Positions 1 through 12,799 of a stretch of 64,000 nt of DNA are shown piece by piece (positions within the stretch are counted from its first letter, which is position 1; every line of letters starts with the position of its first letter). The notes beneath the pieces were generated by a model, which did not search any database, had not been told where the DNA came from, and was given only the letters and a program-made list of their open reading frames with translations. The stretch spans positions 258,522 through 322,521 of the forward strand of contig JAAOMT010000076.1 in NCBI GenBank assembly GCA_016748015.1, in the 5' to 3' direction. This DNA comes from Geosiphon pyriformis. Its lineage: Eukaryota; Glomeromycota; Glomeromycetes; Archaeosporales; Geosiphonaceae. The translations under genes and the position numbers were made by a program.

Positions 1-1477
1 AAATTGAATATGATAAGTTATCAAATAAGAAAAATTAAAACAAATATTATTATTATTATTTTTTCAAGTTTTTTTCTTGGAATATTTGATTTATATGACA
101 TTTATAAATAAATTTCCGTACCGTGTAGTAGAAAATAGAATACCTCTGTGTTCCTAGTTATTGGCAACCAGATTTCAGAAAATTTATAATGTAGAAATAT
201 CTGAATGCATATTTTGTGAGCAAACCATTTTCAAGCCTAATGCTGAACAAATTTCATTTTATATGATGGTAATCATAACTTCCCTTATGAAATTGAAAAT
301 CTGAATTTTTATTCGACACGAAATAAAAATAAGTAAATTATTGTCTCTTTCAATTTGATTTCCTTTTTCCTTGACTGGTTTTTACATTAGAGGAATATCC
401 TGTTTTGCTTTTTTCCATCAAACGTGTTTAGATCTGATAAAAATTGGAAATTTTGAGTGTGTTCAGGAACTTTAATAATGTCTAATAAAATAATCGTTAG
501 AAATGTGTAAAGACAACGCTAACGTGCTTGTCTTATTTCTGATTAAATAATATAAAGTCATGGGGATTTCAATTCTTCCAGTATGACAAAAACCACATAA
601 ATTGGAGGGTGGAAATTGTTGGCCTGCAGGTGCAAATGCAATTGTGAAGCTAAATAATTATGCGAAATTTTTTGAACTATAAGAATACATTGAAAATTGG
701 TCTGAAATTTTATTTTTGGGAGCCACTCTAAACTCTGAGAGTTGGATTTTTTAATAAATGTTGATCCAAAGACGCATGCGAGAAAATTATTCAATAAAGG
801 ATCGTGGCGATTCAATAGAAATTTTCTCATTTCCAAATGAATATCCGCAAAATTGGCTGTTACTTCAACCTTTTTCGCCAAGTGGGGTTTCCCCAAGTTC
901 TATGGGCTAATAGATTTACCTGACAGTTTCTAAATTCAGCCAGTTTCCTTCTATGTGGCTGGCAATTCATTTTAGGAATATTCTGTATAAATTACATAAA
1001 CCCTATATTTGGGGCTAGTGAGTGCACGGTGAAACCTTGATAATCTTTCGAAGCTATAGGTAGCTTTTTAGAAGTTCAATCATTGCAGAGAAAAAATTCA
1101 TTGCAATAAAGAACGCTTAATTAAGCCACGGTTCTTGCCACAAGACTTTTATTTAAATATTAAAATACCAAGAACAATAAAGTAAAGAAATGAGACCTGA
1201 TGAAAATATTCAACGCAAAAAAGAATTCGAATTGATTGCCATTGCCCTGGAATTGAAGAACAACACGGGAAAATGGTTCATCCTTTTCTTAGCTTCTTTT
1301 TTTTGTATTTCTTTTGATGAATTCTTGTCTGCCTTTTAGTTTCCCCCTTTTTGATCACTTTAAGGAACTTTTTTCGCTTTTTTGGCTTTTTCAGGAATCG
1401 CTTTAACTAGTTGCTCGAATTTAACATTACAAAGAAACTTTAGTTAATGTTAAAAGAATAATTACTAAAGAAAAAAT
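1..1477. other. Intergenic region upstream of the RING-CH gene
   Basis: I see no supported gene here. There is a short TTA repeat near 47-60 and a pyrimidine-rich stretch at about 1290-1380, before the first exon of the next gene. An antisense 112-codon open frame at 558-896 has no recognisable motif and no start or splice context that convinces me, so I do not annotate it. Confidence 0.5.
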
Positions 1478-3275
1478 ATGGACCGTCAGCAACAACAGCG
1501 GTCGTCAAATAGGCAAGTTTTACTGCATTCCAGAGTTGTAGGAAAAATTGAGATCTAAACTTAATAATCTATACAAACCGATTCTTTTTAATACCTGAAA
1601 ATTAAAATTAAAAGACAAGGTCGGGTTGAAGGTGGTATTGGTAGTCAAGCATCTTCTATGGGTATCATTCCAGGTCACGTGGCTCCACCGCTTCCTCCAC
1701 GTACACCTACTCCAGGATCGCAACAACAATTACAATCCCCGAATACTTTACAAAATAACCCAAGTCCAAATGTTGCTGCTAATCGCCCAGTTGGAAGTCC
1801 GTCGGCCCCTATAAGACCTGTTATGCCACCAAGACCAGGCACAGGTGGTATTCAAAGTTTACAAGCAAGGCCAAGCTTGCCGGATATGAATCGTCTCTAC
1901 AATCAAAATGCCGTTTCTGAACCACGTCTAAAACGTCAAGCTAGACATTCAACTAATTCAGGAAGGGATATACAAGTACGATCATTTCAAAGTAATATCA
2001 TCATTTCATCATTCGTAAATTTAAAATAATTTATAATCGTATACTGCAAATCTGTAATTGTTTACATTTCTTTGCCAATTAGGACGGCATGAACCTCAAA
2101 TATCATCTATGACTGGTGGATTTTCAGCACCACAACTAAGCACGCCTCAACAACACCAACAACCAGCAGCAGACATGACTATCCCTCGACCTGCTTCCAC
2201 TGAAACCTATTCTGAGCCATTTTATCCAGAAGCCTCTTTCTTTGTACCACAACCAGACCCAGACCCATATATTGAGACTAATACAAGAGGAGATTTAATA
2301 CGTGTTGGAAATTCTGCTCCTACACCTCCTTTTTTTTATCCTCCACCACCTGCTTATCCATCAGCACAACAACGAACTACTCAAGAACGACCTTTAGATA
2401 GTTACATGCAAAGAAATCATAATCCAATTATCTATCAGCCAAAAATGATTCCATCTCCAAGTCATAAATCTGGTCTGCTGAGATCTCGCGAATCTTGTGT
2501 AAATTTCATTGATGATGACGAGAATGCTTTCAAATCATGCAAAATTTGTCAGGAAGGGGATGAATGTGAAGACGAAGAAATCACAGTTGATGGATCCAAA
2601 AGAATACCTAAAGGTCGTCTAATCTCTCCTTGTAAATGTAAAGGATCATTGCAATATGTTCATATTGGCTGTCTTCAACGTTGGCGTGGTATTGGTATTC
2701 GTCAGGAAGCGGCATACCGATGTGAAGTTTGTCAATACGAATACAAATTTTACCGACCACGTGTTGCAAAGATCTTTGGGAGTCCGGTGTTTTTACATAT
2801 ATTAACAACCATGGCACTACTTTTAACGCTCTATGGTACCTCGTGGCTTGCTAAAGCTTTTGATATCTATGTCCTAAATGATAGCAAAGACCATGCACAT
2901 CAAAAAGCAAGCCCAAATATTTTGCTCTTGCACCCATGGCATTGGATTAGTGGACTTTTGATTCTTTCAAGTTTGGGCTTACTTTTTCTCATTTATAACA
3001 GTTGTCGATATGGTTGTCAAAGTACAAGAAATACTTATGTTTGGGCCTTTCCGTGTTGTACTCAATGGAATATGAATTTATGTGCTAGATTAGGGATTGG
3101 CAATTCAAATGAATGCAGCGCGATTGCAATCGGATTTCTGATATTGCTATGCACGGTTTTCTTTGTTTTTGGTCTGATTGGTGCGATAAGTGGTACATAT
3201 ATGTTTATTGAACGAATTATAAGCAAATATCTAAAGAAAATTGAAGATACTATTCTGGAGGTTTCAAAAGGATAA
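1478..3275 (+). CDS. RING-CH (MARCH-type) membrane E3 ubiquitin ligase, 3 exons
   Basis: Predicted exons are 1478-1512, 1615-1991 and 2083-3275 (534 aa). The first intron has a GC donor (AG|GCAAGT) and an AG acceptor; the second uses GTAATA. Both joins keep the frame. The first ~285 residues are Pro/Ser/Gln-rich and probably disordered. A RING-variant zinc finger follows with spacing C290-x2-C293-x27-C321-x-C323-x7-H331-x2-C334-x16-C351-x2-C354, the C4HC3 signature of MARCH/Doa10-like ligases. Three hydrophobic segments follow at about 373-393, 421-440 and 484-516, so the protein should sit in an internal membrane with the RING in the cytosol. From family knowledge it would transfer ubiquitin from an E2 to membrane substrates. 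All eight metal ligands are present. An AATAAA lies at 3391-3396. The ligase call is firm; substrate and organelle are unknown. Confidence 0.88.
1513..1614 (+). other. Non-canonical GC-AG intron
   Basis: The reading frame from ATG 1478 runs into a stop unless 1513-1614 is removed. The donor is AG|GCAAGT, the usual context for GC donors, and the acceptor is AAAG. Removal joins a split arginine codon (AG/A) and opens into the long downstream frame. No GT donor nearby gives an in-frame join, so I prefer the GC-AG reading. Confidence 0.65.
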
Positions 3276-4100
3276 TATGTATAGAACGATGAGGGGGCAT
3301 ATTTTATGTACATTTGCTATAAGCTTGTTAATGATATCCAAGACGTACAAAATTTGTACAAGAGTTTTCAATTCTCAAAGTTGATTTTGAAATAAAATAC
3401 TACAATTAAACCAATTAAGAATGTTGTTATTATGATAGCAAACTTTGCCTTTGCTCCCATACATACCTTGACTTTTAAAAAAATCTGTTTAACCTGCATT
3501 TTCGCTTAATTTAGCAATTAATCCTAGCTGGAGACTTAGTGTGTCAATATTGGTTCTCTGGAGTCTAGAAATCTCAAATGCATAAAACTGCTATCAGTAA
3601 TCTCATGCAAATGAAAAATCATTTCTAGAACGATAATTTGTTCCAATCACAGGTGAAACTTGAATCTCCATTCTAATAATCTAAAAGCATCATTAACACC
3701 AATCGTTCCACTTTTAGCACTTACAGTTGAACATCTCTTACGACGAAAATCGGCCCGATGTTCAAACATATAATTTTACCGAGACCAGGATTATAAATGG
3801 TATTAGAAATACATATGGTAATAATAAGCGGCTGACAAATGTTCGTTTTTTCTGCTAGAAAAAAAATAATCGACAGAGGATTAATTGCTTCAAAAAGATA
3901 TAAAAGCTATGCCCTTCACCGCTTTTACTTTCATTCTGCTCCAAATTTTCTCCCAAGACCCCGACTTGCCATTCTTAGCCTGTGTACATTATTTTAAAAG
4001 ATCTCACATTTGCGAATATTCGGGTGACAAGAAAAATTAATTTTTTTTCCTCATCCATCAAAGGACAATTTCAAAGACTCAACCCAATCTTTCATACAAA
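3276..4100. other. Intergenic region between the RING-CH and FSP1-like genes
   Basis: It contains the 3' UTR of the RING-CH gene with AATAAA at 3391-3396 and the promoter of the next gene. No other coding sequence is seen. Confidence 0.6.
3899..3906 (+). promoter_or_regulatory. TATA box, FSP1-like gene
   Basis: TATAAAAG lies about 195 bp before the ATG at 4101, followed by a pyrimidine-rich leader. It is the best TATA match in this intergenic region. The distance implies a 5' UTR of roughly 150-170 nt. Confidence 0.5.
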
Positions 4101-5419
4101 ATGACTGAAAAACAAAACATCATTATAATTGGCGGTGGCTACGCAGGCTTTCAAATTGCTCAAACGCTTGACAAAAGTCTTTCAAAACATTATCAAATCA
4201 TCCTCATTGAACGAAAATCTCATTTCTGGCACTCAATAGGCGCATTACGTTCCGTGGTCATCGAAGGGTTTGAAAAAAATCTTTTGATTCCTTATGATCA
4301 AGGGTTCAAACATGGCACAAAAGTCATCCAAGCTGAGGTCTCAAATATTGCTAAAAATGAAGTCACTCTCAATAAAGAGGTTCAGGAATGGGGTTCAAAG
4401 ATACCTTTTGCGTATTTAGTCATTGCAACTGGAAGCAACTATAGCCCACCTGCCAAAGTACAGAATTTGAACAAAGCAGATGTAATTGAAGAGATTTCCA
4501 AGAGACGTGAAGCTGTGAATACTGCCGAAAAGATTTTAATCATTGGTGGTGGTCCCGTTGGTATTGGTGAGTGTTTTTTTTTGTTTGGAAGCTTGTTTTA
4601 TGGTGGTTTAATCATTATGGAAGCTAAAGGCTGAGAAATTTTCAAATTTTTACTCCTAACTATACGAGCTTTCTAAAACTCAAAATTCCATGTCAAAACT
4701 CAAAAAATCTTGCTACTTTTTTACTGTCTCTAGAACTTGCTGGTGAATTGGCAACTGTTCACAAAGATAAAAGAATTACCATTGTTCACGCCCAAAATGA
4801 CCTCCTGTCACCTCAATTCCCCAAAAAATTAAGGGATTCCCTTAAACGTCAACTTGAAGACTTGAACGTAACGATAATCTTTGGCGAAAAAGTACTTTTA
4901 CCTGAATCAGGCCTAGGTGATGGGACCAGCCCAAATACCTTGCAGACAGATAAAGGAACAACAATAGAATCTGATGTACAATTCATTGCAACTGGTGCAC
5001 AGCCAAATACTTCACTTGTCGCTACATTAGACGAATCCCTGCTAGAGGAGGATTCAAGGCTTGTTAAAGTTGCCCCAACTTTACAACTTGATCATGAAGA
5101 GTTTCCACACATTTTTGCAGTTGGCGATATTACAAATGTCAAGGAAACTAAATTAGCATATCGTGCCGGTGCTCAAGCTACAATTGTGGTCAAAAATATT
5201 GAAGCCTTGACAAGTGGGAAATCAAAGAAGCTGCAAGCTTACAAGCCTGGTCCAGAAGCTATATTTGTTACAATAGGAAAAACAAATGGCGCTGGTTTAT
5301 TACCAATGCTTGGAGGAGTTGTTGTTGGACCCTTTATGGTTAAAGGTATTAAAGGAAAAAATTTATTTGTTGACAGGTATTGGAAGCAAAATACTGGCGG
5401 CGCCCCACCGTCAGATTAG
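4101..5419 (+). CDS. FSP1/AIFM2-like FAD-dependent NAD(P)H oxidoreductase, 2 exons
   Basis: Exons are 4101-4566 and 4734-5419 (383 aa). The intron (GTGAGT...CTAG) splits the second Rossmann motif, and joining restores GGGPVGIELAGE. The protein is a pyridine-nucleotide-disulphide oxidoreductase: an FAD-binding GGGYAG at residues 11-16, an NAD(P)-binding GGGPVG at 149-154, and the second FAD motif VGD at 285-287. No redox-active CxxC is visible, as in the AIF/FSP1/NDH-2 branch. The C-terminal part, with GKTNGAGLLPMLGG and GPFMVKGIKG, fits fungal AIFM2/AMID-like proteins, which oxidise NAD(P)H and reduce quinones. There is no N-terminal Met-Gly for myristoylation, so lipid-droplet or membrane anchoring like animal FSP1 is not supported. 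A TATA box lies at 3899 and AATAAA at 5596-5601. It appears intact. The exact electron acceptor is inference. Confidence 0.9.
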
Positions 5420-6616
5420 AGATTTAAACTTTAGAAATTTGGTTAAGAATGGAATTCTTCACTTATTATTTGATGGATTGCTTTTGTGGCGTGATACTTC
5501 TCTTTTGAATTTTAATATTTCAGCTAAAAACCCGATATTTTTGCACACATTCTCATCGTCATTAATTCTTTCATTTATTGTCGAATATTTTTTTCAATAA
5601 AAACGTAATTTAATGGAAATTTTCTTAATATAAAAACTAAGTTCTTTGGTAATTCATATTGCTATCATAATAAAAATTTGGACAATTATTTTCGTATACC
5701 GAGTGTTTGTGAGAGTTATTAATGATAAAAGTCTCCAGCACTATTAATAAACACAGCACTTTTAAATATTTAAATCAATGAAATTGAAATAAATAAATAA
5801 ATAAATAAATAAAATTAAAATTATATAAAATAAAATAAGAATTGAATCATAAATAAGGATCGGTGCATTATTTTAGCGATCATTCAAAAAATTCTTAAAA
5901 GGTTTTGTTTTTTATTTTTATTTATGTTAGTTTTCAATCCTGAAATTTGTTAAACAAATAATTAATTTACCAATAATTTTATTACTCATCAAACTATAAC
6001 ATTTAAAATTGGCCTGAAAACTAATATTTAAAAGGCCAAGTTCCCTTGCTAAATTTAATTAAATAGATTTAACTATAAGATTATGAACCCTAGTCTAATT
6101 CTTCAGAACTGTAAGAGCATCTCTTTTTCCTTAGGAAAAAAATAACCTTAAAAGTTGTGTTATTAACCTATTTAGCAGCAAAACGTTCTCTGTTAAAATT
6201 ATTTTTAGAGGTTTATATTTTTTGGCTAGCTTAATATTTGGAATTTTTATATTAAATATATTAACGTTATCTATCTATGGTTGGAGAAATGCAAAATATT
6301 TGTATATGAAAAATTATTTTTTATTTTATTTGCATTATTAATAACTTAAAAATTTAAAGCACAGATTTTTCATGAAAGTCAGGTTTTTAATTTTGTAATA
6401 AATAAGCCAAGGAATTTTGGCTTTATGGCAGATGTCATTTGGATCGTTATCCTTTTTGAAATTACCAACAATTTTTTGATGTTTCTCAAGAATTCCTATC
6501 TAAGTTGCACGAGTCTAACTGGATGAATTTAGATTACATGAATTTTGCGCAAGGTTTTGTTACACCTGATTCAAAATTGAACAAAAAAATTCCGGCTTAT
6601 TTTTATTTTTAAGAAT
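5420..6616. other. Intergenic region with an AAAT microsatellite
   Basis: It holds the 3' UTR of the oxidoreductase gene and an (AAAT)n run at about 5788-5812. The remainder is AT-rich with no recognised gene. Confidence 0.55.
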
Positions 6617-7520
6617 TTATACACCAAATAAAAATGCTACATAACTGGTATTGTGTTGGCCATTTTTTGACTTTAATACTGCTTCAATACTCCTTGAAAT
6701 TAAGACAATAACCTCTTCAAGAACAGAGGCAACGAATTTCTTCAATTCCGCCTTTAGGTTCGACCACAGACTTTTGAAGATTTTATGTTTTTTTATATTG
6801 CCTTGCAATATCTTCTAAATGTTCTCAATTAGATTCAAATCGCCGGCAGGTTGATAGTTGTAATTTTTACCATTTTTCGATTTTTTCCGCGATGCGTTAT
6901 GTTGCTGAAAAATTGCGTAGACACCTTAATTGTGTTGTGAAATGGTAATTTGTTGGTCTTTAAAATTTCACAATAAGTATTTGCATTTATTTTTCACCAT
7001 TTCAAAATACTATTGGTTCTTTTAATATCCCCCCGCGAAACACCCCCAATCCATTGCAGATTTTCGTTCACTTTGAAAGTAGGCGACAAGTAATTTACCT
7101 CCTCTTGGTTGCTGTAATTGCTTCCCAATTTCCACACCTCTTCTTATCGGAAAAGATTACTTTTACCCAATCATAAACAGTTTTATTTTTATTTTCCTCG
7201 CACGACCTAATACGGATGTGAGCATGTGTTTCTGAGATATAGGGTTTCTTTGCTCCGATACGTGAATTATGTCCGGAGTTGTACATTTGCTACAGCGATT
7301 GACAGATTACAGCTAAAACTTAAATTGTTGACAATTTAGTTGGCTTTAAAAGTGAATAAATCTTTTCAGTGGTTCCTAAGAACTGGTGGTCTTCCGAAAC
7401 GTGGCAAGTTTTCACTTTTTCCTGTTCTTCGGTACTTAAAGATAAAGCGGTGTATTTTTCTGTGATCACGTCATTTCCAAGCATTTTTGCGATTTGAGCG
7501 GCATTTTTTGATTTTCACAG
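6617..7520 (-). pseudogene. Tc1/mariner transposase relic (copy 1)
   Basis: Read on the minus strand, fragments in several frames follow the order of a Tc1-type transposase. From N to C they are an AAQIAK helix-turn-helix piece (about 7500), LPRFGRPPVL (about 7400), KKPYISETHAHIR (about 7220), the catalytic-core motif DWVKVIFSDKK (about 7150), a QQHNA piece (about 6910), a degraded PAGDLNLIEN matching the usual SPDLNPIEN (about 6840), and the C-terminal ISRSIEAVLKSKNG (about 6650). Frameshifts and stops between fragments make it inactive. The first catalytic Asp of the core (FSD) survives, but the QDN Asp is replaced by His. I do not see clear terminal inverted repeats. A kinase relic abuts its 5' side. 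Confidence 0.85.
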
Positions 7521-7529
7521 CCTTCCCAT

Positions 7530-8480
7530 ATTTTCTTTAATGTACCTTCTAATTCTAAAAACTGTCACTCCTCATTTGTGTATGTATTATCACGCATATT
7601 CGTCCATAATGAATACAATTTCTCTTCGACTTCTTCGGCAGTAGGACAACTTGAAGAACTGACATCCGAACACTTTTCAATTATTTCTGCGATACGAGGT
7701 GGAATAAGAGAATCATCAAAAAAATATCAAATATGAGAACCAATTCCCATAATAACATGGTAAAACTATAAATATCAGGAGCTATTTTAAACTCTTTTCC
7801 TCGCTGAAACTTCTAGTGGAATGAATCGAGTCACTCAAAATATTTTTTGTTCCTGAGTTTAATGTAACATTGTTGGTAGCTTGACATAATCCAAGGTCTC
7901 CAATTTTTATTCAAGTTTGACTATATTACAGGATGTGAACCATATCAGCGGAATGAATTGTCATAAGTCCTTCAGGTATAGCCGACGCGTTCATTAATTT
8001 ATCATAGCAACTCGTAGAATGAAAATTTGTTAATAAATATTTTAAGTTCATCACAATCCCATACTTTAGTGTTTCAGCGGTTTTTGAAATCCCGTATAGT
8101 GAAATGATTTGAATATTCCACTATCAAAAGTGTAATGATAAATAGTAAATTTAATTAGCCAAAATGATATATATAAGAATCTCTTCCGTATACTAAACTT
8201 TTTTATATTCCATTTTACCATAATGTTTTTACTTTTAAAATCAATCTGTATATCAATCCATTTTACTTAATAAATTGTACCGAACTCTCCCTCAACAATT
8301 TTATAATATTCTTTAACCTATTTCACGAAATTCATTCATAACAATTAATAAGTCCTTGTAAAGTTTTTCAGTAAATAAGAGCCAGCATGGTTTACAATCA
8401 TTATAAGAATTGTTTTTAATGCTACCTTGATATTGTTCACTTATGAATTTCTGTACGAATTTTCTTACTTCAAGATTTTT
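7530..8480 (-). pseudogene. Protein kinase relic of the expanded Glomeromycotina type
   Basis: Minus-strand fragments fit the kinase fold in order: a TVYK glycine-loop remnant near 8270, a piece resembling the helix C region near 8150, an IHSADMVHIL catalytic-loop remnant near 7950, KIGDLGLCQATNN in place of the DFG segment near 7890 (the metal-binding motif is written GDLGLC, as in many Rhizophagus kinases), APDIYSF near 7780, a DDSLIPPRIAEIIEKC lobe near 7680 and a TAEEVEEKLYSLW C-terminal helix near 7640. The frame changes repeatedly, stops interrupt it, and the HRD aspartate region is destroyed. It is a dead copy of the TKL-like kinases that are very numerous in Rhizophagus. A Tc1 relic lies directly downstream and may have inserted next to it. 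Confidence 0.75.
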
Positions 8481-9382
8481 CATCGTGTGGACAAAGCCAG
8501 ACTTTCTTTAAAAAAAGTTTTTAATAAGACTACATTTACAAAGTAATATTTTAAAGGCCGAATTCTTATTTGGGCTGTTTCTTTACTTGAAGATAGTTTA
8601 AAAAATTAATAATCTATTGAATCATTTACTCACTAACCATGTCTAAATGTAAATACATTTTAAGTTCGATTTCTTTGTAAAACAATAAATTTCTTGGTGA
8701 GGCAGGATATTACAATTCACTAATTGAAGCTTATTCTCATAAAAAAAAATTGTCTAAAATATATTTTATATTTTTAACGATGATAACAATTATTGATTGA
8801 GTTTAAAAAAGTGTTTTTGATCAAAATACTCAAAAATCATAATTAAAATATAAAAAGTTAACCAAAAATTTTACAAAGAAAATTATTTTATTTTTTTTAA
8901 TTTTATTCAAAATAAACCTATTTTATTATTGTTTATTATATTTAAAAAAAGGGTAAAAAAATTTATTTATATATTGTTAGTATTTTAATTTTAAAAAAAT
9001 TATTACTCTTAAATTTGATATTTTATAAACAAAATGTTTTTATTAATTAATAAAAACTAATTAAAAATTTGTAAAAGTAAATTGCAAATAAACAAAGATT
9101 GAAATTAAAAATTACTTTATTTTTAATTTTAATTTTTTGCAATATTTATGATTTTAGAAAATTTTAGTTTTTCTTAACTTTCATAATTAACTGTAATTTT
9201 TACAATTATTAATTATAAATTAATAAATAATATTGACAATAATAAAAAATCAAAAAATTTTATGTTAAAAAATTGTTTATAATTTTGATTTTCAAATATT
9301 CACTTTTAAATTAATAAAAATTTAATACTTATTAATCAAAAAATTAAATTTATAATGGAATAAATATTTTTTATTTTATTTT

Positions 9383-9450
9383 ACGAGTGCGACCCAATTA
9401 CTACCTACTACAATCTATCAAATAAAATCTTCTAAAATAGGTGTGAGTAA
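9383..9450 (-). mobile_element. Short LINE 3'-end relic
   Basis: On the minus strand the segment reads ATTGGGTCGCACTCGT followed by an A-rich AATAAAA-type tail. The same 3' end (ATTGGGCTGCACTCGT plus A-rich tail) terminates the LINE at 25.95 kb. It is therefore probably the stub of a severely 5'-truncated insertion. Confidence 0.55.
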
Positions 9451-10011
9451 ACATAAATTTTTAAAAATTATAAAAACACATTAATTTTGTATTTTTTTAA
9501 AAAAAAATTATTTTTATTAATTTAAAATCATAAAATATAATTTTTAATTTACAATATATTTTAGTTTATATCAATAATTATATTTTTAATTTATATATAA
9601 ATTTTTTATAAATTTTTTATTATTTTTCTTATTAATTCAAATATTTTTGTTATCTAATTCTTTTTTATTTATTATATTTATCTTCATTATTACTTTCCAT
9701 TAAATTGCTAAAAGATTAACATTTTTTAATTCATTTGCAGTATTAGAAATGCAATATGTTTGAAAAACAAGTTATATAATATCTATTTACATATAATATA
9801 TGTATTTATATACTTTAGATTTTTTATTTGTAAATTTTTAGCTATCTTATTTGTTATATATATATGTTTATAACAAGTATTTAATGATTGAAATATTACT
9901 GTGAAACCAATAGAAATAGTAACAAATTTTTTATGATTTTTTGTATCTTTATTTTAACTTTGTTTGTCAAATATGCTTAAAAAAAATCTATGAACAAAAA
10001 AATCACTTTTA

Positions 10012-10044
<33 letters not shown>

Positions 10045-10959
10045 TGGTTATTTTTATAAAATTATAAGCGCAAATTACCATTTTTTATTTACTTGACTTT
10101 TTTTAATAGAACAAAACTTTTTATTCTTAAATTATTATTTATTCTTAGTTATAATAGTTAGTAAAAGCTTTTAACTATTAACAAAACAGATAAAAGCAAT
10201 TATAAATTGGTTTTGTTATTTTTTAGTTATATAAATAGTTTTTGTTTCAATTAGATTGTAGTAAAATTTTTGTTATATTAAGTATATAAAAATGGTTAAG
10301 TCATATTATAAATATTTAAAATTGCCTGTAATAAACTTTGTTAAAAAATTATTTGCATGAATAACAGTTCTAAAAAATATTTTAATATTCTAATTTTAAA
10401 ACTATTAAATGTAACTGTTAAAGCAGTTTTGTTTTGACTGAAATACAACAAGTCTTGTAATTTTTAAATTTTATTAATTTGTTTTTACAGGTTTTATCTA
10501 TTTTTTAACTAAATTTTTATTGTTGCCAAAATATTAAACAGTGATAAAATGTAAGTTTTTTATATTTTTTATCACAAATATATAAAACACAAAGACAAGT
10601 TTACTAAACCTTAATATAATTAAATTTAATAATAATAATAAATAAGTTCAAAAATTTGGTATTATACCTATATCAAAAATAGCTCAAAATAGCAAAAGTA
10701 AAAGAAAACAAAAGCATATTTTATAAAAATCAAAATTAAATTAGAAATATAATTAATCAAATTGTGATTAATAGTGTTATTTAATAAAAAATCAGTAAAA
10801 ATAAGTATTAAATTATTATTATTAAATAATTAAATAATTATAAATTATAATCGCTTATTATGCATTAAATTACTTTGGTTAACACAAAAAAAAAATTTTG
10901 TTTATTTTATTTTATATATACAACATTATTACAATAAATAGATAATTGAATTTGTAAAA

Positions 10960-11310
10960 AAGTCAATGCTGGCTGGTAAGATCAAGGAACTTTTTTATAA
11001 AATAATACCGTAAGTTGATGACTTGTAAACCCCAATAATTATACTCTATTGATTTTCACATGGTATAATTCAAAGAGTTTTACCCTTATATAATTGGAAA
11101 TATCCGGGTATAAAAGGTCTACAATTCAGCAACTTTAGGTAAATCATGTTTGAATTTGTAATGGCCCTGAAAAAAAATTCTAGCAATTTTTTGGGTACAA
11201 CTCACAGGGATATGCTCCCACCTATACAGGATATCCTTTCTACTTGAGTACCCCGGGAACTAAAATGGATATTTCCAATATCCGAAAACATCTGTGAGCG
11301 ACTTAAAATA
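10960..11310. repeat. Less AT-rich island with a 12-bp inverted repeat
   Basis: TTGGAAATATCC at 11094-11105 is matched by its exact reverse complement at 11267-11278. Between them are the palindromes AGGATATCCT and CCCGGG-type sequence. The island has visibly more G/C than the surrounding desert. It could be a fragment of a non-autonomous element, but no target-site duplication was identified. Confidence 0.35.
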
Positions 11311-12799
11311 ATAATATAATTCAATGCTTTATAAAATGCAGTCAACGTTAGATATTGTAGAAATCTTGATTAAAAGAATCATAAATATTAAGTTAATCAA
11401 GTAAAAACAAGATAAAATATCAGAAAATAATAATAATAATAATAATAATAATCCATAGTATAAAACATGCTAAAAAAATTTAAAAAAAAATTTTCAATCA
11501 AAAAAGAAACAAATTCATGGAATAATTAAAGTGTAACATCGTTTCAAATAGTATAAAAAATAAATTACAATATCGTTGCATTTTTTCACGAATTTTTCAA
11601 ATGACAATAATTCGAGATTGAGTAAATAAATATAATAACAGTTTTGCATTTTTTGGTTAATTATATTATTTTTATTATTCATGTATAATTGTTTGTTTTA
11701 CCATTATAATAGAAGGAATAAAGTTATAATAAATAAGCAAATATGAAAATCAGTGATGAAATATAAGCATAGATTGAATATTTTTCAATTTTTTCCTATT
11801 ATTGAATAATTTATATAAAATATTGATCAAGTTTTATTGGTTAAAAATTTCAAAATATTAACTTTAACTATACATAACTAAATCATTAACAAGTGCTCAA
11901 TTGAACATACAACTAAAAAAAATGTTTATAATATAATAATTTAAAACATAATTAATTTAACCATAAATAATTATCATAAAATAATGGCATTAATACAAAT
12001 AATCTGTATTGTATATTAATTATTATAATAAAATTTTTTAAATAAAAATAATTTAAAATCTAAAACTACAAAATTTTTTTTTCAAAAACGGTTATTTAAT
12101 TAATTATAATTATGTAATATACAGATGGATTAATTATATAATACTTATTTGTTATAACAATTATAAATTAAAAATGTACAATTTTGTTGTTTTTATTTAT
12201 TTGGGGTAAATATAATTTATATGCATTGACTCTAAATTTTTACACATGTTATAAGCAAAAACAAATTGATTGATACTAAATAATTTATCAAAAATGATTT
12301 TAATATGAGAAAATAAATTATTTATCACAAATTTTAATGGGCATTTATAAGATTAATTTGAAGAATTAAGAAATCACTTTGAGTTTCAAAATTTTTATGA
12401 CTTTAAATGACAAATAAACAATTTTTTATTTTAAATTTAATTAAAAGCATATGCTATTATTGTAATTATAATTTAAAAAGGGCTCATTTGTAACACAGCC
12501 TAAATGCACAATTAGTTTATTCTACGCTTTATTACAATTTTGTAATATATAATTATCAACTTGGAAAAGAAAAAAAGCAAAATAAACAAGTTAGCTAACA
12601 AAAAAAAATATAAGTTGAATATAATTAACTATATTGTAAGGTCTCCAGTTTATAATAATTCGAACTTTTTCTATCACTGTGTGATATAAAATGAACAGCA
12701 TATTTTATTATTCATTGACCTTCTAAAATTAAAATTATAGAAAATTTACAAACTATTGTCTAAAAAGAATTGTTAAATCAAAAGCAATGCCCGATTCAA

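Larger units (their letters stand above)
8481..12780. other. AT-rich gene desert
   Basis: About 4.3 kb of A/T homopolymer-rich sequence with no supported gene. Simple repeats include (TTA)n at 10013-10043 and (AAT)n at 11428-11452. Two exceptions stand out: a LINE 3' relic at 9383-9450 and a less AT-rich island at 10960-11310. Both are listed separately. Confidence 0.7.

Noticed and set aside
558-896. Antisense open frame of 112 codons
   Set aside because: No known motif, promoter or splice support; the composition is compatible with a chance frame in moderately AT-rich DNA.
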